From assembly GCF_013366925.1 (NCBI RefSeq), contig NZ_JAALDK010000001.1, positions 4,891,165-4,955,164 of the forward strand: a stretch of 64,000 bases of DNA. Direction: 5' to 3'. Shown here one piece after another: positions 26,352-35,671 of the stretch (within the stretch, counting starts at the first letter, position 1; every line of letters starts with the position of its first letter). The notes below the pieces were generated by a model that did no database searches, was not told where the DNA came from, and saw nothing but the letters and a program-made list of their open reading frames with translations. The position numbers were made by a program, and so were the translations under genes. The stretch is from Paraburkholderia youngii. GTDB taxonomy: Bacteria; Pseudomonadota; Gammaproteobacteria; Burkholderiales; Burkholderiaceae.

Positions 26352-26653
26352 CGTGGGCGAAGTCCAAAGTGTGTTAACCAGCGACGAGGCCACAGAAATC
26401 GTCGAGTTGGGCCTTCCCCCTTTTTCCACGGCGGTGTCACCCGACGGTCAAATGTACACCTGCCTGTTCGCGACGCACGGCATGGACCTCAAGGCATGGC
26501 TGTCGGACGCGGTCTGCGTAGAGGAAATCTCCAACGCCATTCACGTTAGATGGATCGCCGTTGGATCGATACTCGGAGCTTCGCAACGAGAAACGCAAGA
26601 GCGGCTCCGGCAGGGCCTATCCTAAGGTCCGGATGTCGCTCGTTGGCGGATAG
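26352..26653 (+). pseudogene. Broken second copy of the moaA 3' end
   Basis: Most of this stretch is nearly identical in DNA to the last third of moaA at 8473-9576: it runs from the codons for WAKSKVL-TSDEA through MYTCLFATHGMDLKAWLSD to the terminal MSLVGG and TAG. About 110 bases are missing in the middle, which removes the FCGSCC cysteines of the second iron-sulfur site. The copy also carries small indels near 26545-26590. It has no 5' part and lies 30 bases after the PucR-type stop. It is a partial duplication and cannot encode a working cyclase. Confidence 0.88.
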
Positions 26654-26773
26654 CGCACTACGGCTTCTGTTGTCCTGGCCGCGACTCAGAGGTCTGAGCC
26701 ACGGCGCCGCATGCGAAGCCGCACAAGGCCGTTCGCGCCAACAGATCACCATGCGGGCGCCGGCACGGCGGCC

Positions 26774-28222
26774 TCATCGCGCGCATGCCGCCACCAGTCT
26801 TCCCACAGTCATCACCGCTTGTTCTATTTGGCTGGACCACGGATAGCTATAGTTGAGCCTGATGAAGTTTCTATAGCTGTCCGATACCGAAAACATATAG
26901 CCCGGGCCGATTGTAATGCCTTCATCGAGGGCGAACCGATAGAGCTTCATCGAGTCGACCTCGGTCGGCAACTCGACCCAGAGCACGTAGCCGCCGGCCG
27001 GATTGGAAATTCGCGTACCGTCGGGGAAGAAGCGCGTGACCATGACCTTCATCAGCTTCGCCTGCTGTTCGTAGCTCTTTCTTACGCGCCTGAGGTGGTG
27101 CTCGTAACCGTCCTTCTCGAGAAACCGGGCGATGGCCCGCTGAGGAATGGAAGGCGTGGTCAGGGTATTCAGAAATTTGAGCTTCTCAACCTGGTCGCGA
27201 TAGCGCCCAGGCATCGCCCATCCGATGCGGTACGCCGCCGTCACGCTTTTCGAGAACGATGAGCAATGCAGGACGAGTCCTTTCTTGTCGTACTCTTTCA
27301 ACGTCGTCGGATAGCTGCTGCCGAAATACAGCTCGTTACAGACCGCGTTCTCGATCACCGGGATGTTGACCTTCGTCAGCAAATCCACCAGTTCCCGCTT
27401 GCGCTCGTCAGGCATCCGGAACCCTAGTGGGTTCTGGAAATTTGGCATGACCATGCAGGCGGCGATGGTTTGCGTATTCACGATCGTGGCGAGCGCGCCG
27501 ACGTCGATGCCGTACTCGGGATGCGTCGGCACCTCGATAGCCCGCATGCCCAGGCGCTCGATCGCATGAAGCATGGCATAGAACGTGGGGGACTCGACGG
27601 CGATTACGTCGCCAGCTTTGGCGACGGCCTGCAGACACAGATTGATCGCCTCCGTCGCACCGATGGTGATGACAATCTCGTTCGGATCGACTGAAATGCC
27701 ATTCTCGATATAGCGGCGAGCGATCTGCCTGATCAGGTTCGGGTTCCCCGGAGGCAATGCATCGGTCACGCCCCAGAGGCCTTTGTCCCTACCGGCCGCG
27801 TAGGCGTAGCGATTTATCTTGTCTGAGGGAAAGAGACCGGGGTCTGGATAGGGAGAGCCAAGCGGCACGGCATCGTCGCGCCCGATCGAACGCAAAGTCG
27901 AAAGCACGAGCCGGCTGACATCGACTGACGTCGAAATCGCGATGGGCTTGGTTGCCTTCAGTTCGAGCGCATTTCGATCGCTGCCGCCGGGATGCGATCG
28001 CACGAAATAGCCCGATTGCGGACGGCTCTCCAGAACGCCTCGGCTTTCGAGAAGCAAGTATGCGCGAATGACCGTCGTGACACTGATGCGGTGTTGCTGG
28101 CTCGCCTGCCGTACCGACGGCACCTTGTCCCCGCGGCGAAATACGCCTTGACGGACGAGGTTTTCGATATCGTCTGCGAACCGTTCGTACAGTTTCACCG
28201 TGCCTCTCCACCGGTCAGCCAT
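26774..28222 (-). CDS. MocR-type GntR/aminotransferase regulator
   Basis: This 482-residue fusion has a GntR winged helix at residues 8-75 (YERFADDIENLVRQGVFRRG, then DKVPSVRQASQQHRISVTTV) joined to a class I aminotransferase-fold domain. The PLP-binding Lys is in HCSSFSKSVTAAYRIGW, preceded by the conserved PNFQNPLG and the substrate Arg region near the C-terminus. Such proteins usually regulate PLP, taurine, GABA or amino acid metabolism genes and do not act as free aminotransferases. The gene stands alone. Its target is not visible in the window; the nearest divergent sequence is decayed transposon DNA. Confidence 0.9.
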   Translation of the reverse strand: MADRWRGTVKLYERFADDIENLVRQGVFRRGDKVPSVRQASQQHRISVTTVIRAYLLLESRGVLESRPQSGYFVRSHPGGSDRNALELKATKPIAISTSVDVSRLVLSTLRSIGRDDAVPLGSPYPDPGLFPSDKINRYAYAAGRDKGLWGVTDALPPGNPNLIRQIARRYIENGISVDPNEIVITIGATEAINLCLQAVAKAGDVIAVESPTFYAMLHAIERLGMRAIEVPTHPEYGIDVGALATIVNTQTIAACMVMPNFQNPLGFRMPDERKRELVDLLTKVNIPVIENAVCNELYFGSSYPTTLKEYDKKGLVLHCSSFSKSVTAAYRIGWAMPGRYRDQVEKLKFLNTLTTPSIPQRAIARFLEKDGYEHHLRRVRKSYEQQAKLMKVMVTRFFPDGTRISNPAGGYVLWVELPTEVDSMKLYRFALDEGITIGPGYMFSVSDSYRNFIRLNYSYPWSSQIEQAVMTVGRLVAACAR

Positions 28223-28777
28223 GGGACAAGTTGTGCATCGTAACCCCGTTCAACTCGCGATAGCGACTCCTTGGCGAACCGAGCACAGTGCGCTGCTGGT
28301 CGAGATGCTAACAGAACCGTACTCTCTGCCGTTCGATGGTTTTTGAAAGAATGAAGCAATGAGATGTACCGCGAGGCTGAACGTGTCGTCCGAGGAGCCT
28401 GTCAGCCTTTTTAGCGTGCCGGAGTTCATAAGACGATTACCGAAACTACGTCCCATGACCGAACCAACTCTCACCGAAAAGCAAGAATCGGAAAGCGCGG
28501 GAGCCGTTCGCCGATGGACTGATCGATTATCTGCTGGCGCAGATCCAGAACACGGATTTCCAGTTCGGTTTTCGGCGGATCGAGCCTGGCCGGGCAACCA
28601 ATGAAGCAACTAGCCGAGCGCATGCTGGCGGCGGCGCTTGCGCGTCAGCATCAAAGCGAGGCGCAGATGCTGGCAGCCACGCCGCGAGCAGCGACCATTG
28701 CCTCGCGGCTTTCCGCGCCGCAGCAGCACCACCTAGGTCGTGCACGCCAGCCTTGTTCGCGGGCCGTCACCGGTCAT
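28223..28777. other. Intergenic region upstream of the MocR gene
   Basis: About 550 bases without a clear gene. The plus strand near 28505-28600 gives a short protein-like run (EPFADGLIDYLLAQIQN, TDFQFGFRRIEPG) that I cannot assign; it may be another relic. The left end holds the MocR promoter. Confidence 0.35.
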
Positions 28778-28912
28778 CGCGCGAAGGCACCAAATCAGGT
28801 CTGGTCGTGGGGCACCGCCTGGATGCCGGCGGCGGTCAAGACGAAGTATTACTACGGGTACATGGTGTTGGACGTGTTCAGCCGCAAAATCGCTGGCCAC
28901 GTCCGGAGCGCA
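28778..28912 (+). mobile_element. Fragment of an IS3-family transposase (integrase core)
   Basis: A short run reads KAPNQVWSWGTAWMPAAVK, then KYYYGYMVLDVFSRKIAGH. This is the start of the DDE integrase core of IS3-type OrfB, where the usual sequence is W-WDITWMP and the first catalytic Asp is in the position here read as G. Loss of that Asp and truncation on both sides show a dead fragment. Inverted repeats were not found. Confidence 0.7.
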
Positions 28913-29140
28913 CGCCCCCGGCCGAATTGAAGCTGTGCGTGTGAAGTGACATGACAAATACGTTGACACACACCGGTCCCTGGCCGATATCGATCGTGCG
29001 GCTCGCAGACCGCGCCGGTTCAGATTTTGGCGCGGTCAACGTGACCGCGACAGCAGCGGTAACAATGCGAACGCGCCGCCGCTGCCAGAAAGCGCGGCAA
29101 GCAGCGTCGTCGCCAACCCTTCCTTGCCGCGCCTTCGCCC

Positions 29141-29470
29141 TCAATGTCCTGCATAGATTGAACGCTCGCTGACATAGGTCGCAACCGGCGCGCCCGAGTC
29201 CGAGCTGCCCTTCATCGACACGCCGCCAACTGCGGCACTTGCCGGCGCCGCATTCTGAACCTGCTGTTGCGCGACGATGGCCTCGGCACGTTGAATGTCG
29301 TCAGGATAGTAGGGATCCGAAGCCACGGGCCGATAACCCGCCTGCTCCAGACGAACGTAATCGGCCACTACCTGGGCGCGCGTCACGGGCGCATTAGCGG
29401 TCTGTGCGAATGCGGCCGCCGGAGCGGCGAGCGCGCAGGCAACGAGCAATGCGGAAGCGAGTGCTTTCAT
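29141..29470 (-). CDS. DUF4148 domain-containing exported protein
   Basis: This 109-residue protein has a signal peptide (MKALASALLVACALAAPAAA, cleaved after AFA) and the DUF4148 signature of Burkholderia: VTRAQVVADYVRLEQAGYRP, then DPYYPDDIQRAEAIVAQ. The tail is low-complexity. Many paralogues occur per Burkholderia genome, and their role is unknown; most are thought to be periplasmic. GAGG eight bases before this ATG decides the start over an upstream in-frame one. The gene is divergent from the RND efflux operon with a shared 270-base promoter region. Confidence 0.9.
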   Translation of the reverse strand: MKALASALLVACALAAPAAAFAQTANAPVTRAQVVADYVRLEQAGYRPVASDPYYPDDIQRAEAIVAQQQVQNAAPASAAVGGVSMKGSSDSGAPVATYVSERSIYAGH

Positions 29471-29740
29471 GATGTTCACCTCACAATGGATGGCCGCTGC
29501 ATCGGAAGCGATGCCGCTTCAGCCGCCCTCGGCGATGTCGCGAGGGTTGGGCTGCATTCTGGCCGGGCGGCGCTGACCCCAAGCTGACTTGCTGATTACG
29601 AGTTCGTTATCTGGGCAGCACGTCCCGTACATGACAAATCCGTAATGTCGAGGTCAGCAGCGGGTAATCGCGAAATCCAGATACTTGCGCCAACCTTGCC
29701 GCCTCGAACGCGGCTCTCCCTGCCTCAACCCGGACAAGTC

Positions 29741-32700
29741 ATGTGGATCGTCAAACTGGCTCTCAGACGGCCTTACACGTTCGTCGTGCTCGCCGTGCTG
29801 CTCTTCATCCTCGGCCCGCTCGCCATCATGCGCACGCCGACCGACATTTTTCCGAACATCAACATTCCCGTGGTCAGCATCGTCTGGAGCTACAACGGCT
29901 TCTCGGCCGAGGACATGGCGCATCGCATCACCTCGAACTACGAGCGCGCTCTCACCTCTGATGTAGACGACATCGAGCACATCGAATCGCAGTCGCTCAA
30001 CGGCGTTTCGGTCGTGAAGGTGTTCTTTCATCCGGGTGCGGACATCAATCGCGCGATTGCCGAGGCGGCCTCGAATTCTGCGTCGATTCTGCGTGTCCTG
30101 CCGCCGGGCACGCTGCCGCCGAACATCATCACGTACAACGCCTCGACGGTGCCCGTGCTGCAACTGGGTCTTTCGAGCACGACCTTGCCCGAGCAGTCGC
30201 TTTACGATCTCGGCAACAGCTTCATCCGCACGCAGCTCGCCACGGTGCAAGGCGCGGCCGTGCCGTTGCCCTATGGCGGCAAGATCCGGCAAATCATGGT
30301 GCAGCTCGACCCGAAGGCGCTCCAGGCGAAGGGACTCGCGCCCATCGACGTGGTGAACGCCGTCAACGCGCAGAACCTCATCCTGCCCGGTGGCACCGCG
30401 AAAATCGGCTCGCGCGAGTACAACGTCGAGATGAACGGCAGCACGCAATCGGTGGCCGCGCTCAACGATTTGCCCATCAAGACCGTCAACGGCAGTGTGG
30501 TGTACGTTCGCGATGTAGCGCACGTGATCGACGGCTACGCGCCGCAAACCAATATCGTGCGCGCCGACGGCAAGCGCGCCGCACTCCTCACGGTCGAAAA
30601 AACAGGCAGCGCCTCGACCCTCACGATCATTGATCAGGTCAAGGCGATGCTGCCGAAGATCGCAGCGGGCCTGCCCCACGCGCTCAAGATCACGCCGCTC
30701 GGCGACCAGTCGGTGTTCGTGAAGTCGGCGATTACGGGCGTGGTGCGCGAGGCGCTCATTGCCGCTTGCCTCACTGCCGCGATGATCCTGCTCTTTCTCG
30801 GCAGCTGGCGCGCCACGCTCATCATTGCCGTGACGATTCCGCTTGCCGTGCTCACTTCGCTGATCGCGCTTTCGGCGCTCGGCGAAACCATCAACATCAT
30901 GACGCTCGGCGGCCTCGCGCTCGCCGTCGGCATCCTCGTCGACGACGCGACGGTCGCAATCGAGAACATCACGCATCATCTCGAACGCGGGGCCCCGCTG
31001 CACGATGCCATCCTCAACGGCTCCGGCGAGATCGCCGTGCCGACGTTCGTCTCGACCCTGTCCATCTGCATCGTGTTCGTGCCGATGTTCCTGCTCTCCG
31101 GCGTCGCGCGGTATCTGTTCGTGCCGATGGCCGAGGCCGTGGTATTCGCCATGTGCGCCTCGTACTTCTTCTCGCGCACGCTGATTCCCACGCTTGCGAT
31201 GTATCTGCTGCGGGCGCCCTCACGGCACACCGCACCCGCACGAGGTATAAGCGGTGCATTGACGCGCTTCCAGGCGGGCTTTGAAAAACGCTTCGAGGCA
31301 CTGCGCAACCGCTATCGCAAGCTTCTGCAAGCCGCCATCGCGCAGCGCCGCCGCTTCGTCGTGCTGTGGCTCGCGCTCTGTGTTGGCTCGCTCGTGTTGT
31401 TGCCATTCACGGGCCGTGACTTCTTCCCGGCAGTCGATACCGGCGAAATCCGCCTGCATTTGCGTGCGCCCACCGGCACGCGCATCGAGGAGACGGCACG
31501 CATCACCGATGAAGTGGAAGCGAAAATCCGCAGCGTCATTCCGCCCGCCGAACAGGCCGCGGTGCTCGATAACATCGGCGTGCCGATAAGCGGCATCAAT
31601 CTCACTTACGATTCCTCGGACCCCATCGGCCCCGAAGACTCGGACATCCTCATCACTCTCGCGCCGAAACACAAGCCCACCGCGCAATACGTCGCCATGC
31701 TTCGCAATGCGCTCGACGCATCGTTTCCGGGCGTGACCTTCGCGTTCCTGCCCGCCGACATTGTGAGTCAGATTCTGAACTTCGGCCTGCCCGCGCCCAT
31801 CGACGTGCAGATTGTCGGCAACAAGCTCACGCAGAACCGGCAAGTCGCGAACCGACTGCTCGATCAGATGCGCGGCGTGCGCGGGCTCGTCGACGCGCGC
31901 ATCCAGCAGCCCGGCGACGAGCCCACGATCAACGTGAACGTCGATCGCACCAAGGCCATGCAAGCCGGCCTCACGCAGCGCGACGTTGCACAGAACCTGC
32001 TCATCGCGCTTTCCGGCAGCTCGCAGACCACCCCGAATTTCTGGCTCGATCCGAACAACGGCGTCAGCTATCCGCTGATGGCCGAGGTGCCGCAATACGA
32101 CATTCACTCGCTGCAGACGCTCGCCAATATTCCGCTGACCACTCAAGCGGTGTCGGTCAATCCGCAAAACCAGCTGGGCACGCTCGGAACCGTCTCACGC
32201 AGTTCGCAGCAGGCCGTCGTCTCGCACTACAACGTACAGCCCGTGCTCGACATTTTTGCGTCGACGCAGGGGCGCGACCTTGGCGGCGTCGCCTCGGACG
32301 TGAACCGCCTCGTCGCCGCCGCGCGGGCGCAGTTGCCGCCGGGCTCGTCGATCGTCATGCGCGGCCAGGTGCAGTCGATGAACGCCTCGTTCAGCGGCCT
32401 CGCCGCGGGCCTCGTGTTCGCGATTGCGCTCGTCTACCTGCTGATGGTCGTGAACTTCCAGTCGTGGCTCGATCCGCTCATCATCGTGAGTGGCCTGCCA
32501 GCGTCGCTGGCCGGCATCGCATGGATGCTGTTCGTCACGCAAACGACGCTTAGCGTGCCGGCGCTCACCGGCACGATCCTCTGCATGGGCATCGCGACGG
32601 CCAACAGCATTCTCGTCATCAACACAGCGCGTGAGTCGCTCGCCGCCGGCATGGCGCCGCTCGCCGCGGCGCTCGACGCGGGCTTCAATCGCTTTCGGCC

Positions 32701-32947
32701 CGTGCTGATGACGGCGCTCGCGATGTTGATAGGCATGCTGCCGATGGCGCTCGGTCTCGGCGACGGCGGCGAACAGAACGCGCCGCTCGGGCGCGCCGTG
32801 ATCGGCGGTCTTGCCATCGGTACGCTTTCGACGCTCGTGTTCGTGCCGGTGATCTTCGGCATGGTGCACGGCTGGCTCGAGAAGCGCCGCGCCACGCGCG
32901 ACGCCAGCGACGATGCGCGCGCCGCCGCAATCACTTACGTTGAATAA
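29741..32947 (+). CDS. RND efflux pump inner membrane transporter
   Basis: This is a 1068-residue AcrB/MdtB-like permease of the usual length and twelve-helix plan: first span FVVLAVLLFILGPLAIM, large periplasmic loops, TM4 with the proton-relay pair in GILVDDATVAIENI at about residue 400, and the second half repeating the plan (SWLDPLIIVSGLPASLAG, ILCMGIATANSILVINTARE). The double Asp in TM4 and the absence of the methionine-based metal relay mark it as a hydrophobe/amphiphile pump and not a metal pump, although a metal-type two-component system lies at the other end of the operon. It heads a three-gene operon; the ATG is preceded by CCGGAC. Confidence 0.95.
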   Translation: MWIVKLALRRPYTFVVLAVLLFILGPLAIMRTPTDIFPNINIPVVSIVWSYNGFSAEDMAHRITSNYERALTSDVDDIEHIESQSLNGVSVVKVFFHPGADINRAIAEAASNSASILRVLPPGTLPPNIITYNASTVPVLQLGLSSTTLPEQSLYDLGNSFIRTQLATVQGAAVPLPYGGKIRQIMVQLDPKALQAKGLAPIDVVNAVNAQNLILPGGTAKIGSREYNVEMNGSTQSVAALNDLPIKTVNGSVVYVRDVAHVIDGYAPQTNIVRADGKRAALLTVEKTGSASTLTIIDQVKAMLPKIAAGLPHALKITPLGDQSVFVKSAITGVVREALIAACLTAAMILLFLGSWRATLIIAVTIPLAVLTSLIALSALGETINIMTLGGLALAVGILVDDATVAIENITHHLERGAPLHDAILNGSGEIAVPTFVSTLSICIVFVPMFLLSGVARYLFVPMAEAVVFAMCASYFFSRTLIPTLAMYLLRAPSRHTAPARGISGALTRFQAGFEKRFEALRNRYRKLLQAAIAQRRRFVVLWLALCVGSLVLLPFTGRDFFPAVDTGEIRLHLRAPTGTRIEETARITDEVEAKIRSVIPPAEQAAVLDNIGVPISGINLTYDSSDPIGPEDSDILITLAPKHKPTAQYVAMLRNALDASFPGVTFAFLPADIVSQILNFGLPAPIDVQIVGNKLTQNRQVANRLLDQMRGVRGLVDARIQQPGDEPTINVNVDRTKAMQAGLTQRDVAQNLLIALSGSSQTTPNFWLDPNNGVSYPLMAEVPQYDIHSLQTLANIPLTTQAVSVNPQNQLGTLGTVSRSSQQAVVSHYNVQPVLDIFASTQGRDLGGVASDVNRLVAAARAQLPPGSSIVMRGQVQSMNASFSGLAAGLVFAIALVYLLMVVNFQSWLDPLIIVSGLPASLAGIAWMLFVTQTTLSVPALTGTILCMGIATANSILVINTARESLAAGMAPLAAALDAGFNRFRPVLMTALAMLIGMLPMALGLGDGGEQNAPLGRAVIGGLAIGTLSTLVFVPVIFGMVHGWLEKRRATRDASDDARAAAITYVE

Positions 32948-32956
32948 GGATCCCCA

Positions 32957-34177
32957 ATGAAACCGCAAATCCCGCCCGAGGATCGCGCCGCGGAAGCACA
33001 GCCGGTCCCGCGCGCCGCGTCCGCAGCACGTCGTACAGGCATCGCCCTCGGCCTCGCCTGCCTCGCTGTAGCGTTTCTGACCGTCGGCATCGTGCCGCGC
33101 CTCGAAGCCCGCACGGCCCAGACACAACAGCTCGCGGCGCAACGTGAGCTGATCGTCTCGACTCTCACTCCTGCGCATGCGCCGGCGACGCAGGACCTGC
33201 TGCTGCCCGGCTCGATCATGTCCTGGGCCGATGCGTCGATCTATGCGCGCACGAGCGGCTATGTGCAGCACTGGTACGCGGATATCGGCGCGCACGTCAA
33301 GGCCGGCCAGACGCTCGCCCAGATCGACACGCCCGAGCTCGACGCGCAGCTTCAACAGGCGCGCGCCGACGTAGCGACTGCCGAGGCGAACTATCGCTTC
33401 GCGAGCAGCACGGCTGAGCGCTGGCAAACGATGCTGCAAACGCAATCGGTGTCGCAGCAGGACGCGCAGGCGAAGACGAGTGACGCCGCCGCCAAGCTCG
33501 CCACGCTCCAGGCGGCTCAGGCCAATGTGGCGCGCCTGCAGGAACTGGTCTCGTACCAGAAGGTGACGGCGCCCTTTGACGGCGTCATCACGGCGCGCAA
33601 CGTTCAGGTGGGCGCGCTCGTCACGGCGGGCGGCACACCCGGCCTCGCCACGATGCCGGGCGAGCTGTTCCACATCGCCCAAACCGACCGGCTGCGCGTC
33701 TACGTCGACGTTCCGCAGGACGAGGCGAGCCTCGTCGCACCCGGCACCGCGGTGTGGGTGACGACCCAGCAGTATCCGGGGCGCCGCTTCGACGCTAGCG
33801 TCGCCCGCAGCTCGAACGTGATCGACCCCGTGAGCCGCACGTTGCGCGTGGAAGTCGACGTCGACAACCCCGATCGCGCATTGATGCCCGGCGCCTACGC
33901 GCAGGTGCATCTCGCGCTCACCACTGCCACACCCGCGCTCGAGCTGCCCGTGAGCGCGCTGCTGTTCCGCCCGGACGGCGTGACGATCGCGGTGGTGAAC
34001 GCGCAGCACAAGGTGCAGCTCCGCAAGGTCACGATAGGCCGGGATTTCGGCACCTACGTTGAGGTCGCAACGGGACTCGCGGCAACCGATCGGGTGATCG
34101 ACAATCCCGGCGACGCCATCGCCAACGGCGAAAGCGTGCGCGTGGCGGCAACGCCCGCAGCCGGCGGCAAAGCCTAG
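32957..34177 (+). CDS. RND efflux periplasmic adaptor subunit
   Basis: This 406-residue membrane fusion protein has an N-terminal anchor (RTGIALGLACLAVAFLTVGI) and then the usual adaptor order: first barrel strand, lipoyl half GYVQHWYADIGAHVKAGQTL, a coiled coil of about 100 residues rich in Ala/Gln, second lipoyl half KVTAPFDGVITARNVQVGA, and the beta-barrel/membrane-proximal domain (GTAVWVTTQQYPGRRFDAS, VDVDNPDRALMPGAYAQV). It starts nine bases after the permease stop and lies sixteen bases before the outer-membrane-factor gene, so the three subunits are co-transcribed. Confidence 0.94.
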   Translation: MKPQIPPEDRAAEAQPVPRAASAARRTGIALGLACLAVAFLTVGIVPRLEARTAQTQQLAAQRELIVSTLTPAHAPATQDLLLPGSIMSWADASIYARTSGYVQHWYADIGAHVKAGQTLAQIDTPELDAQLQQARADVATAEANYRFASSTAERWQTMLQTQSVSQQDAQAKTSDAAAKLATLQAAQANVARLQELVSYQKVTAPFDGVITARNVQVGALVTAGGTPGLATMPGELFHIAQTDRLRVYVDVPQDEASLVAPGTAVWVTTQQYPGRRFDASVARSSNVIDPVSRTLRVEVDVDNPDRALMPGAYAQVHLALTTATPALELPVSALLFRPDGVTIAVVNAQHKVQLRKVTIGRDFGTYVEVATGLAATDRVIDNPGDAIANGESVRVAATPAAGGKA

Positions 34178-34192
34178 ACGGTGAGGTCCATC

Positions 34193-35671
34193 ATGTTCAA
34201 CAGCCCTCGCACGTCACTGCGCAAAATCGTCGCCGTATGCACGCTGGCCTCGCTCGCAGCGTGCACCACGCTGCCGCATTACAGCGTGCCCTCGGTCGAG
34301 GTGCCCGCGCACTATGCGACGCAAGCCGCCGTCCCTGGCTGGGCGGTCGCCGCGCCCGCCGATGCCAACTCGCGCGGCCCCTGGTGGACGCTCTTCGGCG
34401 ATAGCGAACTGGACAAGCTCGAAGCGCGCGTCGACGTGTCGAACCAGACCGTGCGCCAGGCCGTCGCCAACCTCGAAGCCGCGCGCGCGATGCTCGATTA
34501 CCAGCGCGCGGGCTTCGCGCCCACCGTCACGGCCGGCGTGGCAGCGCAGCGTTACCGCACCTCGCAGAATCTGATCGACCATTCGCTCGCGGGCAAGACG
34601 GTTCCCGACTATTCGACGGGCGTTACGGCAAGCTGGGAGCCGGATCTGTTCGGGCGCGTGAAGGACGCCACCGTCGAGGCGCACGCCAACGCGCAAGCCA
34701 CTGAGGCCGATCTCGAGTCGGTCCGGCTCTCGGTCGCGACCCAGCTTGCTTCAGACTACTTCGCATTGCGCACGCTGGATCGCCAGAAAAAGCTGCTCGA
34801 CGACACCGTGACCGCCTACGCCGCCGCCCTGCGCATCGTGCAACAGCAGCTCGCCGACGGTGCGATCGACGCCTCTGCCGTCGCCCAGGCGCAAACGCAG
34901 CTCGAAAGCGCGCGCACGGCGGACAGCGACGTCGACGTGCAACGCGCGCAGCTTCAGCACGCGATCGCGACGCTCGTCGGCGTACCCGCCTCGTCGTTCG
35001 CGCTGCCTGCGCAAGTCGAGCCGGTCGCCGCGCCGCCGATCCCGGCCGGCGTGCCCTCCGCGCTGCTCGAACGGCGCCCCGACATTGCCGCAGCCGAGCG
35101 GCGCGTGGCGGCCGCGAATGCGAGAATCGGTGAGGCGCGTGCCGCCTTCTACCCTGACCTCACGCTGTCCGCTTCGGCCGGGCTCGAAAGCACGTTCTTC
35201 GCGCCTTGGCTCACCGCGCCGAGCCTGTTCTGGTCGCTTGGCTCGCAGCTCGCGGGCACGCTGTTCGACGGCGGCCGCCGCGACGCCATGCTCAAGGGCG
35301 CGAACGCTCAGTACGACGCGACCGTGGCCGGCTACCGGCAGACAGTACTCACGGCGTTCCAGCAGGTCGAAGACAATCTGAGCACGCTGCACACGCTAGC
35401 CAGTGAAGCCGAAAGCCAGCGGCGCGCAACGGCCGCCGCGCAACTGTCGCTCAAGCTCACGACCAATCGCTACCAGGCAGGCGCGGTGGATTATCTCGAC
35501 GTGGTGACGGCCCAGACCATCGCGCTCGCGAACGAGCGAAACGAAGAGCAGATCGCCGGGCGACGGCTCGATGCGAGCGTGCGTCTGCTCGAAGCACTGG
35601 GCGGCGGATGGGACCGCGCGTCTTTGGCCGACCTGAGTACAACGCCTATAGCCGCGCGAACGTCAGAATGA
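34193..35671 (+). CDS. NodT-family outer membrane factor of the RND pump
   Basis: This 492-residue lipoprotein has a signal ending in lipobox LAAC about residue 24, then the two OEP repeats (GPWWTLFGDSELDKLEARV, LLERRPDIAAAERRVAAAN, GTLFDGGRRDAMLKGANAQ). It is the TolC-like duct for the upstream permease and adaptor. GAGG seven bases before the ATG chooses this start over an in-frame GTG twelve bases upstream. The 3' end overlaps the 3' end of the histidine kinase gene on the other strand by 26 bases, an unusual tail-to-tail overlap. Confidence 0.94.
   Translation: MFNSPRTSLRKIVAVCTLASLAACTTLPHYSVPSVEVPAHYATQAAVPGWAVAAPADANSRGPWWTLFGDSELDKLEARVDVSNQTVRQAVANLEAARAMLDYQRAGFAPTVTAGVAAQRYRTSQNLIDHSLAGKTVPDYSTGVTASWEPDLFGRVKDATVEAHANAQATEADLESVRLSVATQLASDYFALRTLDRQKKLLDDTVTAYAAALRIVQQQLADGAIDASAVAQAQTQLESARTADSDVDVQRAQLQHAIATLVGVPASSFALPAQVEPVAAPPIPAGVPSALLERRPDIAAAERRVAAANARIGEARAAFYPDLTLSASAGLESTFFAPWLTAPSLFWSLGSQLAGTLFDGGRRDAMLKGANAQYDATVAGYRQTVLTAFQQVEDNLSTLHTLASEAESQRRATAAAQLSLKLTTNRYQAGAVDYLDVVTAQTIALANERNEEQIAGRRLDASVRLLEALGGGWDRASLADLSTTPIAARTSE

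Noticed and set aside
26352..26653. A second functional MoaA gene
   Set aside because: It lacks the 5' two thirds and the second cluster cysteines, so it cannot encode an active cyclase.
29654..34009. Long minus-strand open frames opposite the RND permease and adaptor
   Set aside because: They have no motifs and biased composition (Arg, His, Asp), and the plus strand encodes the complete pump subunits.
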